Origin: Pseudoalteromonas sp. N1230-9
GTDB taxonomy: Bacteria; Pseudomonadota; Gammaproteobacteria; Enterobacterales; Alteromonadaceae
Reading direction: 5' to 3'
Length of the DNA stretch: 64,000 nt
NCBI RefSeq assembly: GCF_032716425.1
Contig: NZ_CP090419.1
Location: forward strand, 197,001 to 261,000
Part shown: one piece after another, positions 1 to 9,676 of the stretch
Position numbering within the stretch: position 1 is the first letter of the stretch
Layout of the letters: the number at the start of each line of letters is the position of its first letter
Translations under genes and position numbers: made by a program
The notes under the pieces: generated by a model
What the model was told of the DNA's origin: nothing
What the model saw: only the letters and a program-made list of their open reading frames with translations
The model's database searches: none

Positions 1-249
1 AGGCTCTATACTGCCTAGCTCAACTAAATGGCTTTGCTTAAACACGGTAAGAGAGCCACTTAGTACAATATAAAGACGTTTGTCATTATCAAATTGTTTA
101 AAAACCGCACGGCCTTGTTGTACTAAATATAAGTGACTAAACGATTCTAATAACACCTGTCGTTCACTAAGAGAAAACTCTCTAAAAAACGACAGCCTGT
201 TAATAATTTCCATTTGTTTAATAAGCGGAATATGCTCGATTAACTTCAT
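1..249 (-). CDS. cyclic nucleotide-binding-domain protein, C-terminus cut by window edge
   Basis: The first 83 residues of a minus-strand gene are visible; the rest lies beyond the left edge. Reading back from the ATG at 249, the protein begins MKLIEHIPLIKQ and continues with a stretch typical of a cNMP-binding beta roll: a helix of the type found before the roll, then RAVFKQFDNDKRLYIVLSGSLTVF. That pattern occurs in Crp/Fnr regulators and in cNMP-gated proteins. The DNA-binding or channel part is out of view, so the class cannot be decided. The gene starts 27 bases after the ntrC stop on the same strand and could be read from the ntr transcript. No terminator was seen between them. Confidence 0.6.
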   Translation of the reverse strand, partial: MKLIEHIPLIKQMEIINRLSFFREFSLSERQVLLESFSHLYLVQQGRAVFKQFDNDKRLYIVLSGSLTVFKQSHLVELGSIEP

Positions 250-276
250 TGATTCACTGTGTTCATAGTGTGAAAT

Positions 277-1662
277 TTAGCTAATATTGCGCTCTTTTAG
301 CTTGCGGGTCAATGTATTACGCCCCCAACCAATTTTGATGGCTGCTTCTTGTTTGTGGCCTGCACAGTTTGCTAGTGCGGTTTTAATTAAGCGAGTTTCT
401 AATTGTGCTTGAATGGCAGGCCAAATATTCTCTTTACCTTGTTTAAGTTCAAGATTAAGCCATTGTTGAAATGCATCTAGCCAGTCGCCTTCATGCTCTG
501 TAGGGGCTGCGGCAATAATTTCGGGAGGTAAATCTTGCTCGCTGATAAGCTCACCTGGCGCCATAACAGTTAACCAACGGCAGGTATTCTCTAGTTGGCG
601 AACATTGCCAGGCCAATTGAATAGGCGTAATTGCTCAGTGGCTTTAGGGCTTAATATTTTGCTTTCGACTTGCAGTTCTTTAGCACTTTTATGTAAAAAA
701 TGTTGTGCGAGGCGCTCAATATCTTCGGTACGTTCACGCAGGGCGGGTAGGCGTAAACGCACCACGTTTAAACGATGGAATAAGTCGTCACGAAACTTTC
801 CTTGTTTTACCAAGTCTTCAAGGTTTTGGTGGGTGGCGGCGATGATTCGTACATCGACCTTAATGCTTTGATGACCGCCAACACGGTAAAATTCACCATC
901 GGCGAGTACACGTAATAAGCGAGTTTGCACATCAAGTGGCATATCACCAATTTCGTCTAAAAATAATGTGCCGCCATTTGCCTGTTCAAAGCGGCCTTTA
1001 CGAATGCTGTCAGCTCCTGTGAATGCGCCTTTTTCATGGCCGAATAACTCTGACTCCACTAATTCTTTAGGAATGGCAGCCATATTAAGGGCGATAAACT
1101 GGTTTTCTTTGCGTGGGCTATGGTTGTGTAAGGCGCTGGCGACAAGCTCCTTACCTGTACCCGATTCGCCATTGATTAACACACTCATACTTGAAGCTGA
1201 TAATTTACCAATCGCACGAAACACCTCTTGCATAGCAGGTGCTTCACCTATGATATGCGCATTGGTTTGCGGTGCTAATTTACGTTTGGTTTTTTTTGTT
1301 GAGTTAGCACGACATGCGCTTTCTACCAATGCTACGGCTTCATCTAAATCAAACGGTTTGGCAAGATACTCAAAAGCCCCCTTTTGAAACGCATTAACTG
1401 CTGAGTCGAGATCTGAGTGGGCAGTCATGATGATCACAGGTAAGCCAGGATTTTGATCAGCAATTGTTTCTAGCAATGCCATGCCGTCCATACCTGGCAT
1501 ACGCACGTCAGAGACGAGCACTGTGGGCTGGCTAAATTTTAATGCATTAAGTACATCTTGTGCATTTGCATAGCTTTGGGTTTCAAATCCTGCTCTTGCC
1601 AGCGCTTTTTCTAATACAAAGCGTATTGAGGCATCATCATCAACTAACCAGACTGTTTTCAT
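277..1662 (-). CDS. ntrC: nitrogen regulation response regulator NtrC
   Basis: Sigma-54-dependent activator of nitrogen-starvation genes, phosphorylated by NtrB. The 461 residues hold three domains in the usual order. A receiver domain spans about 1-120, with the acidic pocket at D8-D10 and phosphoacceptor D52 in VSDVRMPGMDG. An AAA+ domain spans about 140-370, with Walker A GESGTGKE and the sigma-54 contact loop GAFTGA. A Fis-type helix-turn-helix lies at the C-terminus (AAIKIGWGRNTLTRKLKE). Length matches the family (about 470). It follows ntrB by 18 bases on the same strand, so the two are almost certainly cotranscribed. A likely target, the glnA promoter, is in this window. Confidence 0.95.
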   Translation of the reverse strand: MKTVWLVDDDASIRFVLEKALARAGFETQSYANAQDVLNALKFSQPTVLVSDVRMPGMDGMALLETIADQNPGLPVIIMTAHSDLDSAVNAFQKGAFEYLAKPFDLDEAVALVESACRANSTKKTKRKLAPQTNAHIIGEAPAMQEVFRAIGKLSASSMSVLINGESGTGKELVASALHNHSPRKENQFIALNMAAIPKELVESELFGHEKGAFTGADSIRKGRFEQANGGTLFLDEIGDMPLDVQTRLLRVLADGEFYRVGGHQSIKVDVRIIAATHQNLEDLVKQGKFRDDLFHRLNVVRLRLPALRERTEDIERLAQHFLHKSAKELQVESKILSPKATEQLRLFNWPGNVRQLENTCRWLTVMAPGELISEQDLPPEIIAAAPTEHEGDWLDAFQQWLNLELKQGKENIWPAIQAQLETRLIKTALANCAGHKQEAAIKIGWGRNTLTRKLKERNIS

Positions 1663-1680
1663 GATTACTCCAAAAAACCA

Positions 1681-2751
1681 TTAATCCGTAAAAGGCAAAT
1701 AGATATTAAATTCTGTATGACCAGGCCAACTGTCACAGTCTATGTGTCCGTCATGTTGGTCAACCAAGGTTTGCGCGATGGATAAACCAAGCCCTGAACC
1801 ATTTTCTTTATTGGTGATCATTGGATAGAACAAAGTTTCTTTTAGATTCTTATCTATACCTGGACCATTATCCGAAATTTGGATCAGCAAGGTTTTTTTC
1901 GGCGCTTTACCAGGACGTCTATGCTGGTGGTTAATACGGGTTTTTATTCTAATTTCACCACCATCAACGAGAGCCTGTTGGGCATTACGAATAATGTTCA
2001 ACACCACCTGCTGAATTTTACTTTGATCGATATACACATTAGGTATGCTCGGATCATAGTCTTTTACTAGGGTGATATTCGCACTATTATCTAGCATGCT
2101 TAGCTTGATTACTGACTCAAGTGCTTGGTGAATATTGCCATAGGATTTGTGTGGCAACTGATTCGGACCAAGTAATCGGTCGACTAGCTCTCGCAATCTG
2201 TCTGCTTGCTCAATAATAAGCTCTGCACATTGATCTCGTTCTTGCTGATCAACCTCGTACTGCAATAATTGCGCCGCTCCGCGAATTCCACCTAACGGAT
2301 TTTTTATTTCGTGCGCTAAACCGCGTATTAAATTACGCGCAGCTTGATATTGATGCATTTGATTGGAGGCTTGATCATGACGAATTTCATCGTCCATTTG
2401 GCGGCATTCAAACAAAATGTAGTTTTCATTTTTGCTGCTGAGCCGTCGCGTACTGATTGTTAATTTAGCATGACGAGAATCGATGAACACCACGTCAGCT
2501 CTATGCTGGTGGCAATCAACACCATCGAACAACGAGTACTGGGCGATACGTTTTAAATCAATTGAGTGATAGTTAAATAGATTATCGAATGGTTGGTTGA
2601 TAATACGTTTTGGGCCTAAACCTAAAAGCTCACTTGCACTGTCATTTGCATAAACCAGTTTGAAGTTTCGGTCGAGCAAGATAACTGCAGTACTTAAATT
2701 TTTCCAGATACTGTCGAGTATTTCTGAGTCGAAGGGAGTATTACTGAGCAT
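1681..2751 (-). CDS. ntrB: nitrogen regulation sensor histidine kinase NtrB
   Basis: Cytoplasmic two-component kinase/phosphatase that controls NtrC phosphorylation in response to nitrogen status, normally through PII. The 356 residues show an N-terminal PAS domain (about 10-120), a dimerisation/phosphoacceptor segment with H147 in GLAHEIKNPLGG, and a HATPase domain with an N box (NIIRNAQQAL), DNGPGID and GSGLGLSIAQ. No membrane segment is present, as expected for NtrB. The gene lies between a DUF4124 gene and ntrC, all on the minus strand. The ATG at 2751 is the first in frame and gives the standard family N-terminus. Confidence 0.95.
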   Translation of the reverse strand: MLSNTPFDSEILDSIWKNLSTAVILLDRNFKLVYANDSASELLGLGPKRIINQPFDNLFNYHSIDLKRIAQYSLFDGVDCHQHRADVVFIDSRHAKLTISTRRLSSKNENYILFECRQMDDEIRHDQASNQMHQYQAARNLIRGLAHEIKNPLGGIRGAAQLLQYEVDQQERDQCAELIIEQADRLRELVDRLLGPNQLPHKSYGNIHQALESVIKLSMLDNSANITLVKDYDPSIPNVYIDQSKIQQVVLNIIRNAQQALVDGGEIRIKTRINHQHRRPGKAPKKTLLIQISDNGPGIDKNLKETLFYPMITNKENGSGLGLSIAQTLVDQHDGHIDCDSWPGHTEFNIYLPFTD

Positions 2752-2831
2752 GTTTGCACCATTTTAGTGCGTTGCGATTAAGCATAGCTTAGCACAGCCA
2801 TTCTGCATTGTGAGGTATCTATTATAAAAAG

Positions 2832-3371
2832 TTAATTGCCGTTTAATACAGATGCTCGATGCATAAAAAAGGTGCTTACTGGGCTAACCGAAACGAGTTT
2901 ATTGTTCTCATTAAAAAGCTTAGCTTGCAGTGTGTGTTCGCCTCGATTGACTTCTCTAAGTGCAAAGGTTGTACTGCTACTGGCAACACCTAAAGGAGTG
3001 CCATCAACAAAGAGTTGTACCTTAAAGCCTGTTGCAAAGCGTGGGCTAATACGAGTCGTTACATAAACGGAACCGGTATTCTCTCTAACGGTGGCTTCAT
3101 TTTCAGGTGAGGCTATTGTCACTTTAAAATTAACCGGTGTAACGTTAGGGCTGCTATCTAGAATGCTCGTATCGGTTGCTGGCATAGTGAGATTTTGCGT
3201 ATTTAGCTTTACTTCAGTTGCGCCTGGACGTGGTGTATCAGAAAAGACTAAAACACCATTTCTATCCTTCCACGAATACACTTTCTTCTGAGCGGTACCA
3301 TGACTAAAAGTACTAACAAAAGTTAGTACTGCTAACAATAAAGTTATGCTTTTCACTCTGCAACCCTGCAT
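2832..3371 (-). CDS. exported DUF4124-domain protein
   Basis: 179-residue protein of unknown function. A hydrophobic N-terminal segment (about residues 7-27, SITLLLAVLTFVSTFSHG) looks like a cleavable signal peptide. It is followed by a DUF4124 motif, KVYSWKDRNGVLVFSDTPRPGA. The C-terminal half (about 85-175) resembles the Ig-like domain seen at the C-terminus of some penicillin-binding proteins. Periplasmic location is inferred. It sits between glnA and ntrB on the same strand, after the glnA terminator, so it may have its own promoter. The start is uncertain: ATG at 3371 is used, but a GTG five codons later has a better-placed AGGG upstream. No role in nitrogen control can be read from the sequence. 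Confidence 0.75.
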   Translation of the reverse strand: MQGCRVKSITLLLAVLTFVSTFSHGTAQKKVYSWKDRNGVLVFSDTPRPGATEVKLNTQNLTMPATDTSILDSSPNVTPVNFKVTIASPENEATVRENTGSVYVTTRISPRFATGFKVQLFVDGTPLGVASSSTTFALREVNRGEHTLQAKLFNENNKLVSVSPVSTFFMHRASVLNGN

Positions 3372-3419
3372 TTCTTAATCTATTTAAAACTGTAGAGGAG
3401 AATACGTCGAATTACCATT

Positions 3420-3442
3420 AAAAAAGCCCGCAAAGCGGGCTT
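3420..3442 (-). terminator. glnA terminator
   Basis: An 8-bp perfect GC-rich stem (AAGCCCGC/GCGGGCTT) with a 3-base loop. On the minus strand it is followed by a run of T. It lies 50 bases after the glnA stop. Confidence 0.9.
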
Positions 3443-3490
3443 GAGAACACACATTTATTATCTGATATAGATAATTCTGCTACAGCGTAA

Positions 3491-4897
3491 TTACACGCTG
3501 TAGTACATTTCAAACTCAACTGGGTGAGTTGTCATGTTAAGCTTTTCAACTTCTTTGTTCTTCAGTGAGATGTATGCATCGATTAGATCGTCAGTGAATA
3601 CACCACCTTGGGTTAAGAACTCACGGTCAGCGTCTAAAGAAGCAAGTGCTTCGCTCAGTGAAGAGGCAACTTGTGGGATCTCAGCAGCTTCTTCAGCTGG
3701 TAAGTCGTATAAATCTTTATCCATAGCGTCGCCAGGGTGGATCTTGTTTTTGATACCGTCAAGGCCAGCCATAAGCATTGCTGAGAATGCTAGGTATGGG
3801 TTAGCTGTTGGATCAGGGAAACGTACCTCGATACGACGTGCTTTTGCAGACGGTACCACAGGGATACGGATTGAAGCAGAACGGTTACGTGCAGAGTATG
3901 CAAGCATTACTGGTGCTTCGAAGCCTGGTACTAGACGTTTGTACGAGTTAGTTGACGCGTTAGCGAATGCGTTGATTGCTTTAGCGTGCTTGATGATACC
4001 ACCGATGTAGTAAAGTGCTTCTTCAGAAAGACCCGCGTATTTGTCACCAGCGAAGATGTTTACACCATCTTTACCTAAAGATTGGTGACAGTGCATACCA
4101 GAACCGTTATCACCTACAAGTGGCTTAGGCATAAAGGTTGCTGTCTTACCATAAAGGTGAGCCATGTTATGGATAACATATTTCATCTCTTGGATTTCGT
4201 CTGCTTTTAATACCATGGTATTGAAGCGTGTTGCGATTTCGTTTTGACCCGCAGTTGCAACTTCGTGGTGGTGAGCTTCTACAACTTGGCCTAGTTCTTC
4301 AAGAACTAAACATGTAGCTGAACGCCAGTCGTGTGATGAATCAATAGGTGAACATGGGAAGTAGCCACCTTTAACACCTGGACGATGGCCTTTATTGCCA
4401 CCTTCGTAGTCTTTATCTGAGTTCCATGCAGCTTCGATATCATCAATTTTGTACATAGAACCAGACATGTCTGATTTGTATTTTACATCATCAAATAGGA
4501 AGAACTCTGGCTCTGGGCCGAATAAAACAGTGTCAGCGATACCTGTTGAACGCATGTATTCTTCAGCGCGCTTTGCAACAGAGCGTGGATCACGCTCGTA
4601 ACCTTGAAGTGTTGAAGGCTCAACAACGTCACAACGTACGATTAAAGTAGCTTCTTCAGAAAATGGGTCCATTTTAGCAGACTCAGGTACAGGCATTAGT
4701 ACCATGTCTGATTCATTGATGCCTTTCCAGCCAGCAATTGAAGAACCGTCAAACATTTTGCCATCTTCAAAGAACTCTTCATCAATTTGGTGATGAGGAA
4801 TAGAAACATGCTGTTCTTTACCTTTGGTATCAGTAAAGCGTAAATCAATGAACTTAACGTCATTTTCTTTGATAAAATCTAAAACCGATTGTGACAT
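3491..4897 (-). CDS. glnA: glutamine synthetase, type I
   Basis: Makes glutamine from glutamate, ammonia and ATP; the central nitrogen-assimilation enzyme and a dodecamer in the cytoplasm. The 468 residues match the GSI-beta class (about 469). Visible motifs are [10 protein letters not shown] (residues about 50-59), the [11 protein letters not shown] metal site, [10 protein letters not shown], and the NRSASIRIP glutamate/ATP region. A Tyr in DLYDLPAEE near residue 397 is the site adenylylated by GlnE in this class. The ATG at 4897 is preceded by a strong GGAGG at a normal distance. Transcription very probably uses a sigma-54 promoter with an upstream NtrC site (listed separately). A terminator follows the gene. 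Confidence 0.98.
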   Translation of the reverse strand: MSQSVLDFIKENDVKFIDLRFTDTKGKEQHVSIPHHQIDEEFFEDGKMFDGSSIAGWKGINESDMVLMPVPESAKMDPFSEEATLIVRCDVVEPSTLQGYERDPRSVAKRAEEYMRSTGIADTVLFGPEPEFFLFDDVKYKSDMSGSMYKIDDIEAAWNSDKDYEGGNKGHRPGVKGGYFPCSPIDSSHDWRSATCLVLEELGQVVEAHHHEVATAGQNEIATRFNTMVLKADEIQEMKYVIHNMAHLYGKTATFMPKPLVGDNGSGMHCHQSLGKDGVNIFAGDKYAGLSEEALYYIGGIIKHAKAINAFANASTNSYKRLVPGFEAPVMLAYSARNRSASIRIPVVPSAKARRIEVRFPDPTANPYLAFSAMLMAGLDGIKNKIHPGDAMDKDLYDLPAEEAAEIPQVASSLSEALASLDADREFLTQGGVFTDDLIDAYISLKNKEVEKLNMTTHPVEFEMYYSV

Positions 4898-4954
4898 GTG
4901 TCCTCCAATTGTTGGGTTTTATTTTTGCTGCATTATTGCTTTTGTTTTATATAA

Positions 4955-4969
4955 GCTGATTTCATGCCA
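4955..4969 (-). promoter_or_regulatory. sigma-54 promoter of glnA
   Basis: On the minus strand the sequence TGGCATGAAATCAGC fits the sigma-54 signature GG-N10-GC (-24/-12), with TGGCAT close to TGGCAC. The expected start of transcription is near 4943, giving a leader of about 46 bases before the glnA ATG. Confidence 0.75.
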
Positions 4970-5032
4970 TATTTTTAACATGTTGTTTAGGCTTATAAAA
5001 AAAAATAGAATAGGGTTTTGTTAAAACTTTTT

Positions 5033-5047
5033 GCACAATTTTGGTGC
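5033..5047. promoter_or_regulatory. NtrC binding site upstream of glnA
   Basis: GCACAATTTTGGTGC is an exact match to the NtrC consensus GCAC-N5-TGGTGC. Its centre is about 97 bases upstream of the predicted sigma-54 start site, a normal enhancer distance. A further TGGTGC half-site lies 21 bases (two helical turns) away at 5063-5068 but lacks the other arm. Confidence 0.8.
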
Positions 5048-5405
5048 GTAAAAGTTTCATTGTGGTGCATTGCTTTTTCACGATGCCAAATGCACAGAAA
5101 TTGAACATACCTAATCGTTGAACTCTGCGCTTAATTTACTCTCAAAATATGGCTCATTACTCAGAATATCGCCAGTTTTTACTATTTGAAATGAATAAAT
5201 TTCATAAATTTGTCATTTATAAAACAGATACTTAGAAAAAGCCTGAAGAAAGTTTATAAATTTATATTGGATAAACTTTCATCCATGCCATTATTAAGGG
5301 ATAATATGCGCCCTTTTAAATCCTATGCTGGGACATCTGGTGAAAACTCAGATGAGTGCGTAGATCTTGCAGGATCAATGAGATTCAATTTCTCTGAGAA
5401 AAAAT

Positions 5406-7229
5406 ATGAGCATCGAAAAGTTAAGAAATATAGCGATTATCGCCCACGTTGACCACGGTAAAACAACTTTGGTTGATAAACTGCTTGAGCAATCAGGCAC
5501 ATTAGAAACGCGCGGCGGTAACGAAGAGCGCGTAATGGACTCAAACGACATTGAGAAAGAGCGTGGTATTACCATTTTAGCTAAAAATACAGCTATCTCT
5601 TGGAATGACTACCATATCAATATCGTAGATACCCCAGGACACGCCGACTTCGGTGGTGAAGTAGAACGCGTACTTTCGATGGCTGACTCAGTATTACTAC
5701 TTGTTGATGCTCAAGAAGGTCCAATGCCACAAACGCGTTTCGTAACGCAAAAAGCATTCGCACAAGGTTTAACGCCGATTGTTGTTATCAACAAAATCGA
5801 CAAACCAGGTGCACGTCCTGACTGGGTTATGGACCAAGTTTTCGATTTATTCGATAACCTAGGTGCAACTGACGAACAGTTAGACTTTAAAGTAATCTAT
5901 GCATCAGCTATCAACGGCTGGGCAACAATGGATTTAGACACGCCATCTGACAACATGGAACCTATGTTCCAGATGATCGTTGACGAAGTATCTCCACCGG
6001 ATGCAGATCCTGAAGGTGCTCTTCAAATGCAAATTTCTCAGCTTGACTACAACTCATACATCGGTGTTATCGGTGTAGGTCGTATCAAGCGTGGTACTGT
6101 TCGTCCTAACCAACAAGTAACGATTGTTAGTGCAGACGGTACTAAGCGTAACGGTAAAGTTGGCCAAGTAATGAGTTACTTAGGTCTTGAGCGTCACGAA
6201 GCAGAATCTGCCGGCGCGGGTGACATCATTGCTATCACAGGTCTTGGCGAGTTAAAAATTTCAGACACTATCTGTGATGTAAATACCGTTGAAGCATTAC
6301 CACCACTAAGCGTTGATGAGCCTACAGTAACAATGACGTTCTCTGTAAATACATCACCATTTGCTGGTAAAGAAGGTAAATTCGTAACTTCACGTAACAT
6401 CCTTGAGCGTTTACAAGCTGAGCTTGTTCACAACGTTGCGCTACGTGTTGAAGAAACTGACAACCCTGATAGCTTCCGTGTTTCTGGTCGTGGTGAATTA
6501 CACTTAGGTATCTTAATCGAGAACATGCGTCGTGAAGGTTACGAGCTTGCTGTATCTCGTCCACAAGTAATTTTACGTGAAGTTGATGGTCAAAAAGAAG
6601 AGCCATACGAAACTCTTACAATCGACTGTCAAGAAGAGCACCAAGGTTCTATCATGGAGCAAATTGGTCTTCGTAAAGGTGAACTAACAGACATGTCTCC
6701 AGATGGTAAAGGCCGTGTACGTATGGACTTTATGATCCCAAGCCGTGGCTTAATTGGTTTCCAAACTGAATTTATGACATTAACCTCTGGTTCTGGTCTT
6801 CTTTACCATACATTCGATCACTATGGTCCACATAAAGGCGGTACTATTGGTGCACGTAAGAATGGTGTAATGATTGCGAACGCAACGGGTAAAGCACTTA
6901 CTAACGCGTTATTCAACTTACAAGACCGTGGTAAGCTATTTATCGGTCACGGTGTTGAAGTTTACGAAGGTATGGTTATTGGTATCCATAGCCGTGATAA
7001 CGACCTAACTGTAAACGCACTTAAAGGTAAGCAACTTACAAACGTTCGTGCATCAGGTACTGATGAAGCGCAAACATTAACGCCACCACTAAACTACACG
7101 CTTGAGCAAGCGATTGAGTTCATCGATGATGACGAGTTAGTGGAAGTAACACCTGAGAGCATTCGTATTCGTAAACGTCACTTAACTGAAAGTGACCGTA
7201 AACGTGCGAGCCGTCAAGCTAAAGACTAA
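5406..7229 (+). CDS. typA: translational GTPase TypA/BipA
   Basis: Ribosome-associated GTPase of the EF-G/LepA superfamily that helps 50S assembly and growth under stress and cold. The 607 residues equal the family length. The N-terminal G domain shows AHVDHGKTT (P-loop), ERGITI (switch I), DTPGHADF and NKID. Domain II and the BipA-specific C-terminal part follow ([14 protein letters not shown], then the [13 protein letters not shown] region). The ATG at 5406 gives the conserved N-terminus [17 protein letters not shown]. It is divergent from glnA and monocistronic, with a strong terminator after it. Confidence 0.97.
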   Translation: MSIEKLRNIAIIAHVDHGKTTLVDKLLEQSGTLETRGGNEERVMDSNDIEKERGITILAKNTAISWNDYHINIVDTPGHADFGGEVERVLSMADSVLLLVDAQEGPMPQTRFVTQKAFAQGLTPIVVINKIDKPGARPDWVMDQVFDLFDNLGATDEQLDFKVIYASAINGWATMDLDTPSDNMEPMFQMIVDEVSPPDADPEGALQMQISQLDYNSYIGVIGVGRIKRGTVRPNQQVTIVSADGTKRNGKVGQVMSYLGLERHEAESAGAGDIIAITGLGELKISDTICDVNTVEALPPLSVDEPTVTMTFSVNTSPFAGKEGKFVTSRNILERLQAELVHNVALRVEETDNPDSFRVSGRGELHLGILIENMRREGYELAVSRPQVILREVDGQKEEPYETLTIDCQEEHQGSIMEQIGLRKGELTDMSPDGKGRVRMDFMIPSRGLIGFQTEFMTLTSGSGLLYHTFDHYGPHKGGTIGARKNGVMIANATGKALTNALFNLQDRGKLFIGHGVEVYEGMVIGIHSRDNDLTVNALKGKQLTNVRASGTDEAQTLTPPLNYTLEQAIEFIDDDELVEVTPESIRIRKRHLTESDRKRASRQAKD

Positions 7230-7257
7230 TAACGTCTTTTAGTTTTAAAAAAATATA

Positions 7258-7290
7258 AACCGCCGTATTGAAAAATACGGCGGTTTTTTT
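7258..7290 (+). terminator. typA terminator
   Basis: A 12-bp perfect stem (AACCGCCGTATT and its complement), a 4-base loop and a run of T. It lies 28 bases after typA. Confidence 0.93.
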
Positions 7291-7372
7291 AGGCCTTTAA
7301 AATAAAGAACTTCTAGCTCCAACCTTTAACTTGTAAAATAAGGCTGCCTACAAAAACAAAGGAATCGATTTA

Positions 7373-7672
7373 ATGGACAAGGATCAAGTGGACGCGCAAA
7401 TTGCTTTTTCTCAGATGCAGCATAATGAATCCATCAATGAGAAAATAGATGCGCTCAGGCCTAAGTGGTGGTCTATTATCAGTAAGTATGCAAGTTTTAT
7501 TTTCACGCTTTTAGTTGTGCAATACTTCTTTCCTGAAACGATTGACCAGCCTGTTTTCTACTTTATTTTACTAATGATTTTTAATGTAAGTACTGCCCAA
7601 TACTATGCAGATAAACAATTACATAAACGATTAGACTTACTTCATAGTTTAATAAAAGAGACGAAAGTCTAA
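7373..7672 (+). CDS. small membrane protein of unknown function
   Basis: 99 residues. I do not recognise the family. The N-terminal 30 residues are polar and likely helical, followed by two hydrophobic stretches (about 38-53, ASFIFTLLVVQYFF, and about 60-75, QPVFYFILLMIFNVS). The tail is a charged helix ending DLLHSLIKETKV. The pattern suggests a two-pass inner-membrane protein with both ends in the cytoplasm. The ATG at 7373 has an AAAGGAA-like ribosome site upstream. The typA terminator lies between it and typA, so it is transcribed alone. Coding is likely because of the coherent hydropathy and the ribosome site. Confidence 0.6.
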   Translation: MDKDQVDAQIAFSQMQHNESINEKIDALRPKWWSIISKYASFIFTLLVVQYFFPETIDQPVFYFILLMIFNVSTAQYYADKQLHKRLDLLHSLIKETKV

Positions 7673-7710
7673 CCGCTTTAGTGTGCTAGATTGATAGGGG
7701 CAAGATCTTA

Positions 7711-8802
7711 CTACAGTGACACTTGCTCACCTTCATTCAATATGTATAGAGGAACTTGGCTGCTCATGGCCTTTTGCATGTGCAGTAATCGCAGTAATGC
7801 AGAGTGACTAGAATGGTCGCCCATTTGCCAGCTTGAGTTACCATACCCCCATGGGATCATCACTTTACAGCTTAGCTCCTCAGCTGCATTTAACGCATCT
7901 TCAGGTGTTGTGTGTACATAGCGATACCACTTGCCGCTTTCTTGGTGGAAATAGGACGCTATCGGCATCAAACACACATCAATTTCGCCGTATTTTTGTT
8001 TAATATCCTGAAAATGTTTTGAGTAACCGGTATCGCCAGCGAAAAATAAGGTTTTTCCGTTTTGTTCGAGTAACCAACCATTCCATAAATCTTTATTGTG
8101 ATCTTCATAAATAAAAGGCACTAAGATACGGCTGCTAAAGTGGTGAGCTGGCACGGCATGAATCGTTAAATCATTAATTTTAGTGCTTGCGTACCACGCC
8201 ATCTCTGAGATAGTAAAACCACCGGTAGGAAAGTTATCTGCAAATCCTAAAGGCACTAAATAGCGTGGAGCATTGCCAATTTCTTCTATATCCGCTTTGT
8301 TAAAATGATCATAATGGATGTGTGAATACATCACCGCATCTAGGCCATCAAGCTCTACTTTTGTTGGCCAAAAACCAGGTTTGCGATAGATACCGCCTGC
8401 GAGTTTGAAGGCCAAGTCTACAGGTGAGTCAAACTGATCCTTAACGGGGTCAAACAACAACTGCTCACCACTGGGTGATTGAATATAAAAGCCTGCATGA
8501 CCCAACCAGCGAACTGTAAAGCCTGAATCGACTTTAGGTACTATTTGTTCGCCTTGATAGTGGCATTGTGAGTTGCTGTCGTTGCATACAAGCAGTTCAG
8601 ACGTTTCATAGCAATTGTCGGTGCAGGTTGTTGGGTATTCTTTGTCACCGGGGTAAAGGTTATGGTAACGACCTGCCTGCTCTCCTTCGGTTTTTAACGG
8701 GGTAATCGTACCTTCGCCAGCAATAACATCAACAGTGTTAGAGTTGCTACACGCTGCTAAAAGTGCAGCGGCGATAAGTGTAGGAAGTGTTTTTAAATGC
8801 AT
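7711..8802 (-). CDS. MBL-fold metallohydrolase lipoprotein (NAPE-PLD-like)
   Basis: Predicted envelope lipoprotein with a metallo-beta-lactamase fold. From the ATG at 8802 the protein starts MHLKTLPTLIAAALLAAC, a signal peptide ending in a lipobox with Cys18. A longer reading from a TTG at 8841 is possible but gives a poorer signal. The MBL domain shows VRWLGHAGFYIQS, the metal motif SHIHYDHFN, an AVPAHHFSSR segment and FAGDTGYSKHF. Domain order and these motifs resemble the N-acyl-phosphatidylethanolamine phospholipase D/UlaG branch. The substrate is unknown. It shares strand and direction with the next lipoprotein gene upstream, from which a terminator separates it. Confidence 0.8.
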   Translation of the reverse strand: MHLKTLPTLIAAALLAACSNSNTVDVIAGEGTITPLKTEGEQAGRYHNLYPGDKEYPTTCTDNCYETSELLVCNDSNSQCHYQGEQIVPKVDSGFTVRWLGHAGFYIQSPSGEQLLFDPVKDQFDSPVDLAFKLAGGIYRKPGFWPTKVELDGLDAVMYSHIHYDHFNKADIEEIGNAPRYLVPLGFADNFPTGGFTISEMAWYASTKINDLTIHAVPAHHFSSRILVPFIYEDHNKDLWNGWLLEQNGKTLFFAGDTGYSKHFQDIKQKYGEIDVCLMPIASYFHQESGKWYRYVHTTPEDALNAAEELSCKVMIPWGYGNSSWQMGDHSSHSALLRLLHMQKAMSSQVPLYILNEGEQVSL

Positions 8803-8886
8803 AACATGCTTACTTTTTATTCTTTGCCATGAGTTTAGCAAAATAAGATTTAAGATAAATCATTAAAAAGTAACAAGAGGTTACAT

Positions 8887-8912
8887 AAAAAAGCCTACGT
8901 TTAAGTAGGCTT
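8887..8912 (-). terminator. terminator of the DUF2959 lipoprotein gene
   Basis: An 8-bp stem (AAGCCTAC/GTAGGCTT) followed on the minus strand by T-rich sequence, 21 bases after the stop at 8934. Confidence 0.8.
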
Positions 8913-8933
8913 AGTGAAATGTGCGTAAGATGA

Positions 8934-9590
8934 CTAGCTTGCTTTATTCATTTGCTCAATGAATTTATTTGAGTCTTCAATCGACTTATTCATGTCATCC
9001 ATTAAAATTTTGATGTCGCGTTTTAGATTCGTAAACTCGCCTTTGATAGCTGTTACAGCTTGTGCATTAAGATTATGTTTTAGATACAGCACGTTATCGT
9101 GAAGCGATGTTAATACAGGCTCCATTTTACTCTCAGCACTGCGCATTGAGCGTAACAGTTGGTCAAATTGGCGCTTGGTTGCATTAAGCTTTTTGCTGCT
9201 TTCACGCTTTAGAGAAGCGCTTTTATATTGTTCAAGCTCATCGCTCCATTCATCGAATAGCGCTTCGGCTACATCTTCAACTTTGTTGATGTTGGTGGTT
9301 ACTTGATTCGCAGCTGCAAGGCTTGATTCATAATCATCATTGAGTTGGTTGTAGGCATCTTGTAGTTCGCCACCATCAAAGTTGATTAATGTGGTCAGCC
9401 TCTCTAATGCTGATTGAAATTCTTCTTGTGACTCTTGTTGAGACTCTTTAGTTTCTTCAACACGGTCAACTAAAATATCGCGCTTATGGACACCTACAGA
9501 CTCCATGGCTGAATAATAAGCTGACTGACAGCCTGATAATGCCATGGTAACTGCAAATAGTGGTGCGCTTAAAAGTGTCAGTTTTTTCAT
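8934..9590 (-). CDS. DUF2959-family lipoprotein, coiled coil
   Basis: About 218 residues from the ATG at 9590, which has AGGGAA just upstream; an upstream in-frame start adds only nine residues and spoils the signal peptide. MKKLTLLSAPLFAVTMALSGC is a lipoprotein signal with a lipobox Cys. The mature part is almost wholly charged and helical, with heptad-like spacing (EETKESQQESQEEFQSALER, later SNKFIEQMNKAS), so it is probably an extended periplasmic coiled coil. I assign it to DUF2959 from memory of the N-terminal segment ESVGVHKRDILVDRVE. No biochemical role is known. Confidence 0.8.
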   Translation of the reverse strand: MKKLTLLSAPLFAVTMALSGCQSAYYSAMESVGVHKRDILVDRVEETKESQQESQEEFQSALERLTTLINFDGGELQDAYNQLNDDYESSLAAANQVTTNINKVEDVAEALFDEWSDELEQYKSASLKRESSKKLNATKRQFDQLLRSMRSAESKMEPVLTSLHDNVLYLKHNLNAQAVTAIKGEFTNLKRDIKILMDDMNKSIEDSNKFIEQMNKAS

Positions 9591-9676
9591 TGAGTTCCCT
9601 TTTTGGATGCCTGTCATTTCAAATTATGTGGCGGATTGCTATGATTATCAAAACATTTTAGCAGAAAGTTGATTCT

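Noticed and set aside
5054..5068. Second full NtrC site before glnA
   Set aside because: Only the TGGTGC half is present; the opposite arm reads GTTT rather than GCAC.
5210..5452. 80-codon frame before and into typA
   Set aside because: It overlaps the start of typA, has no ribosome site or recognisable protein pattern, and lies in the AT-rich leader.
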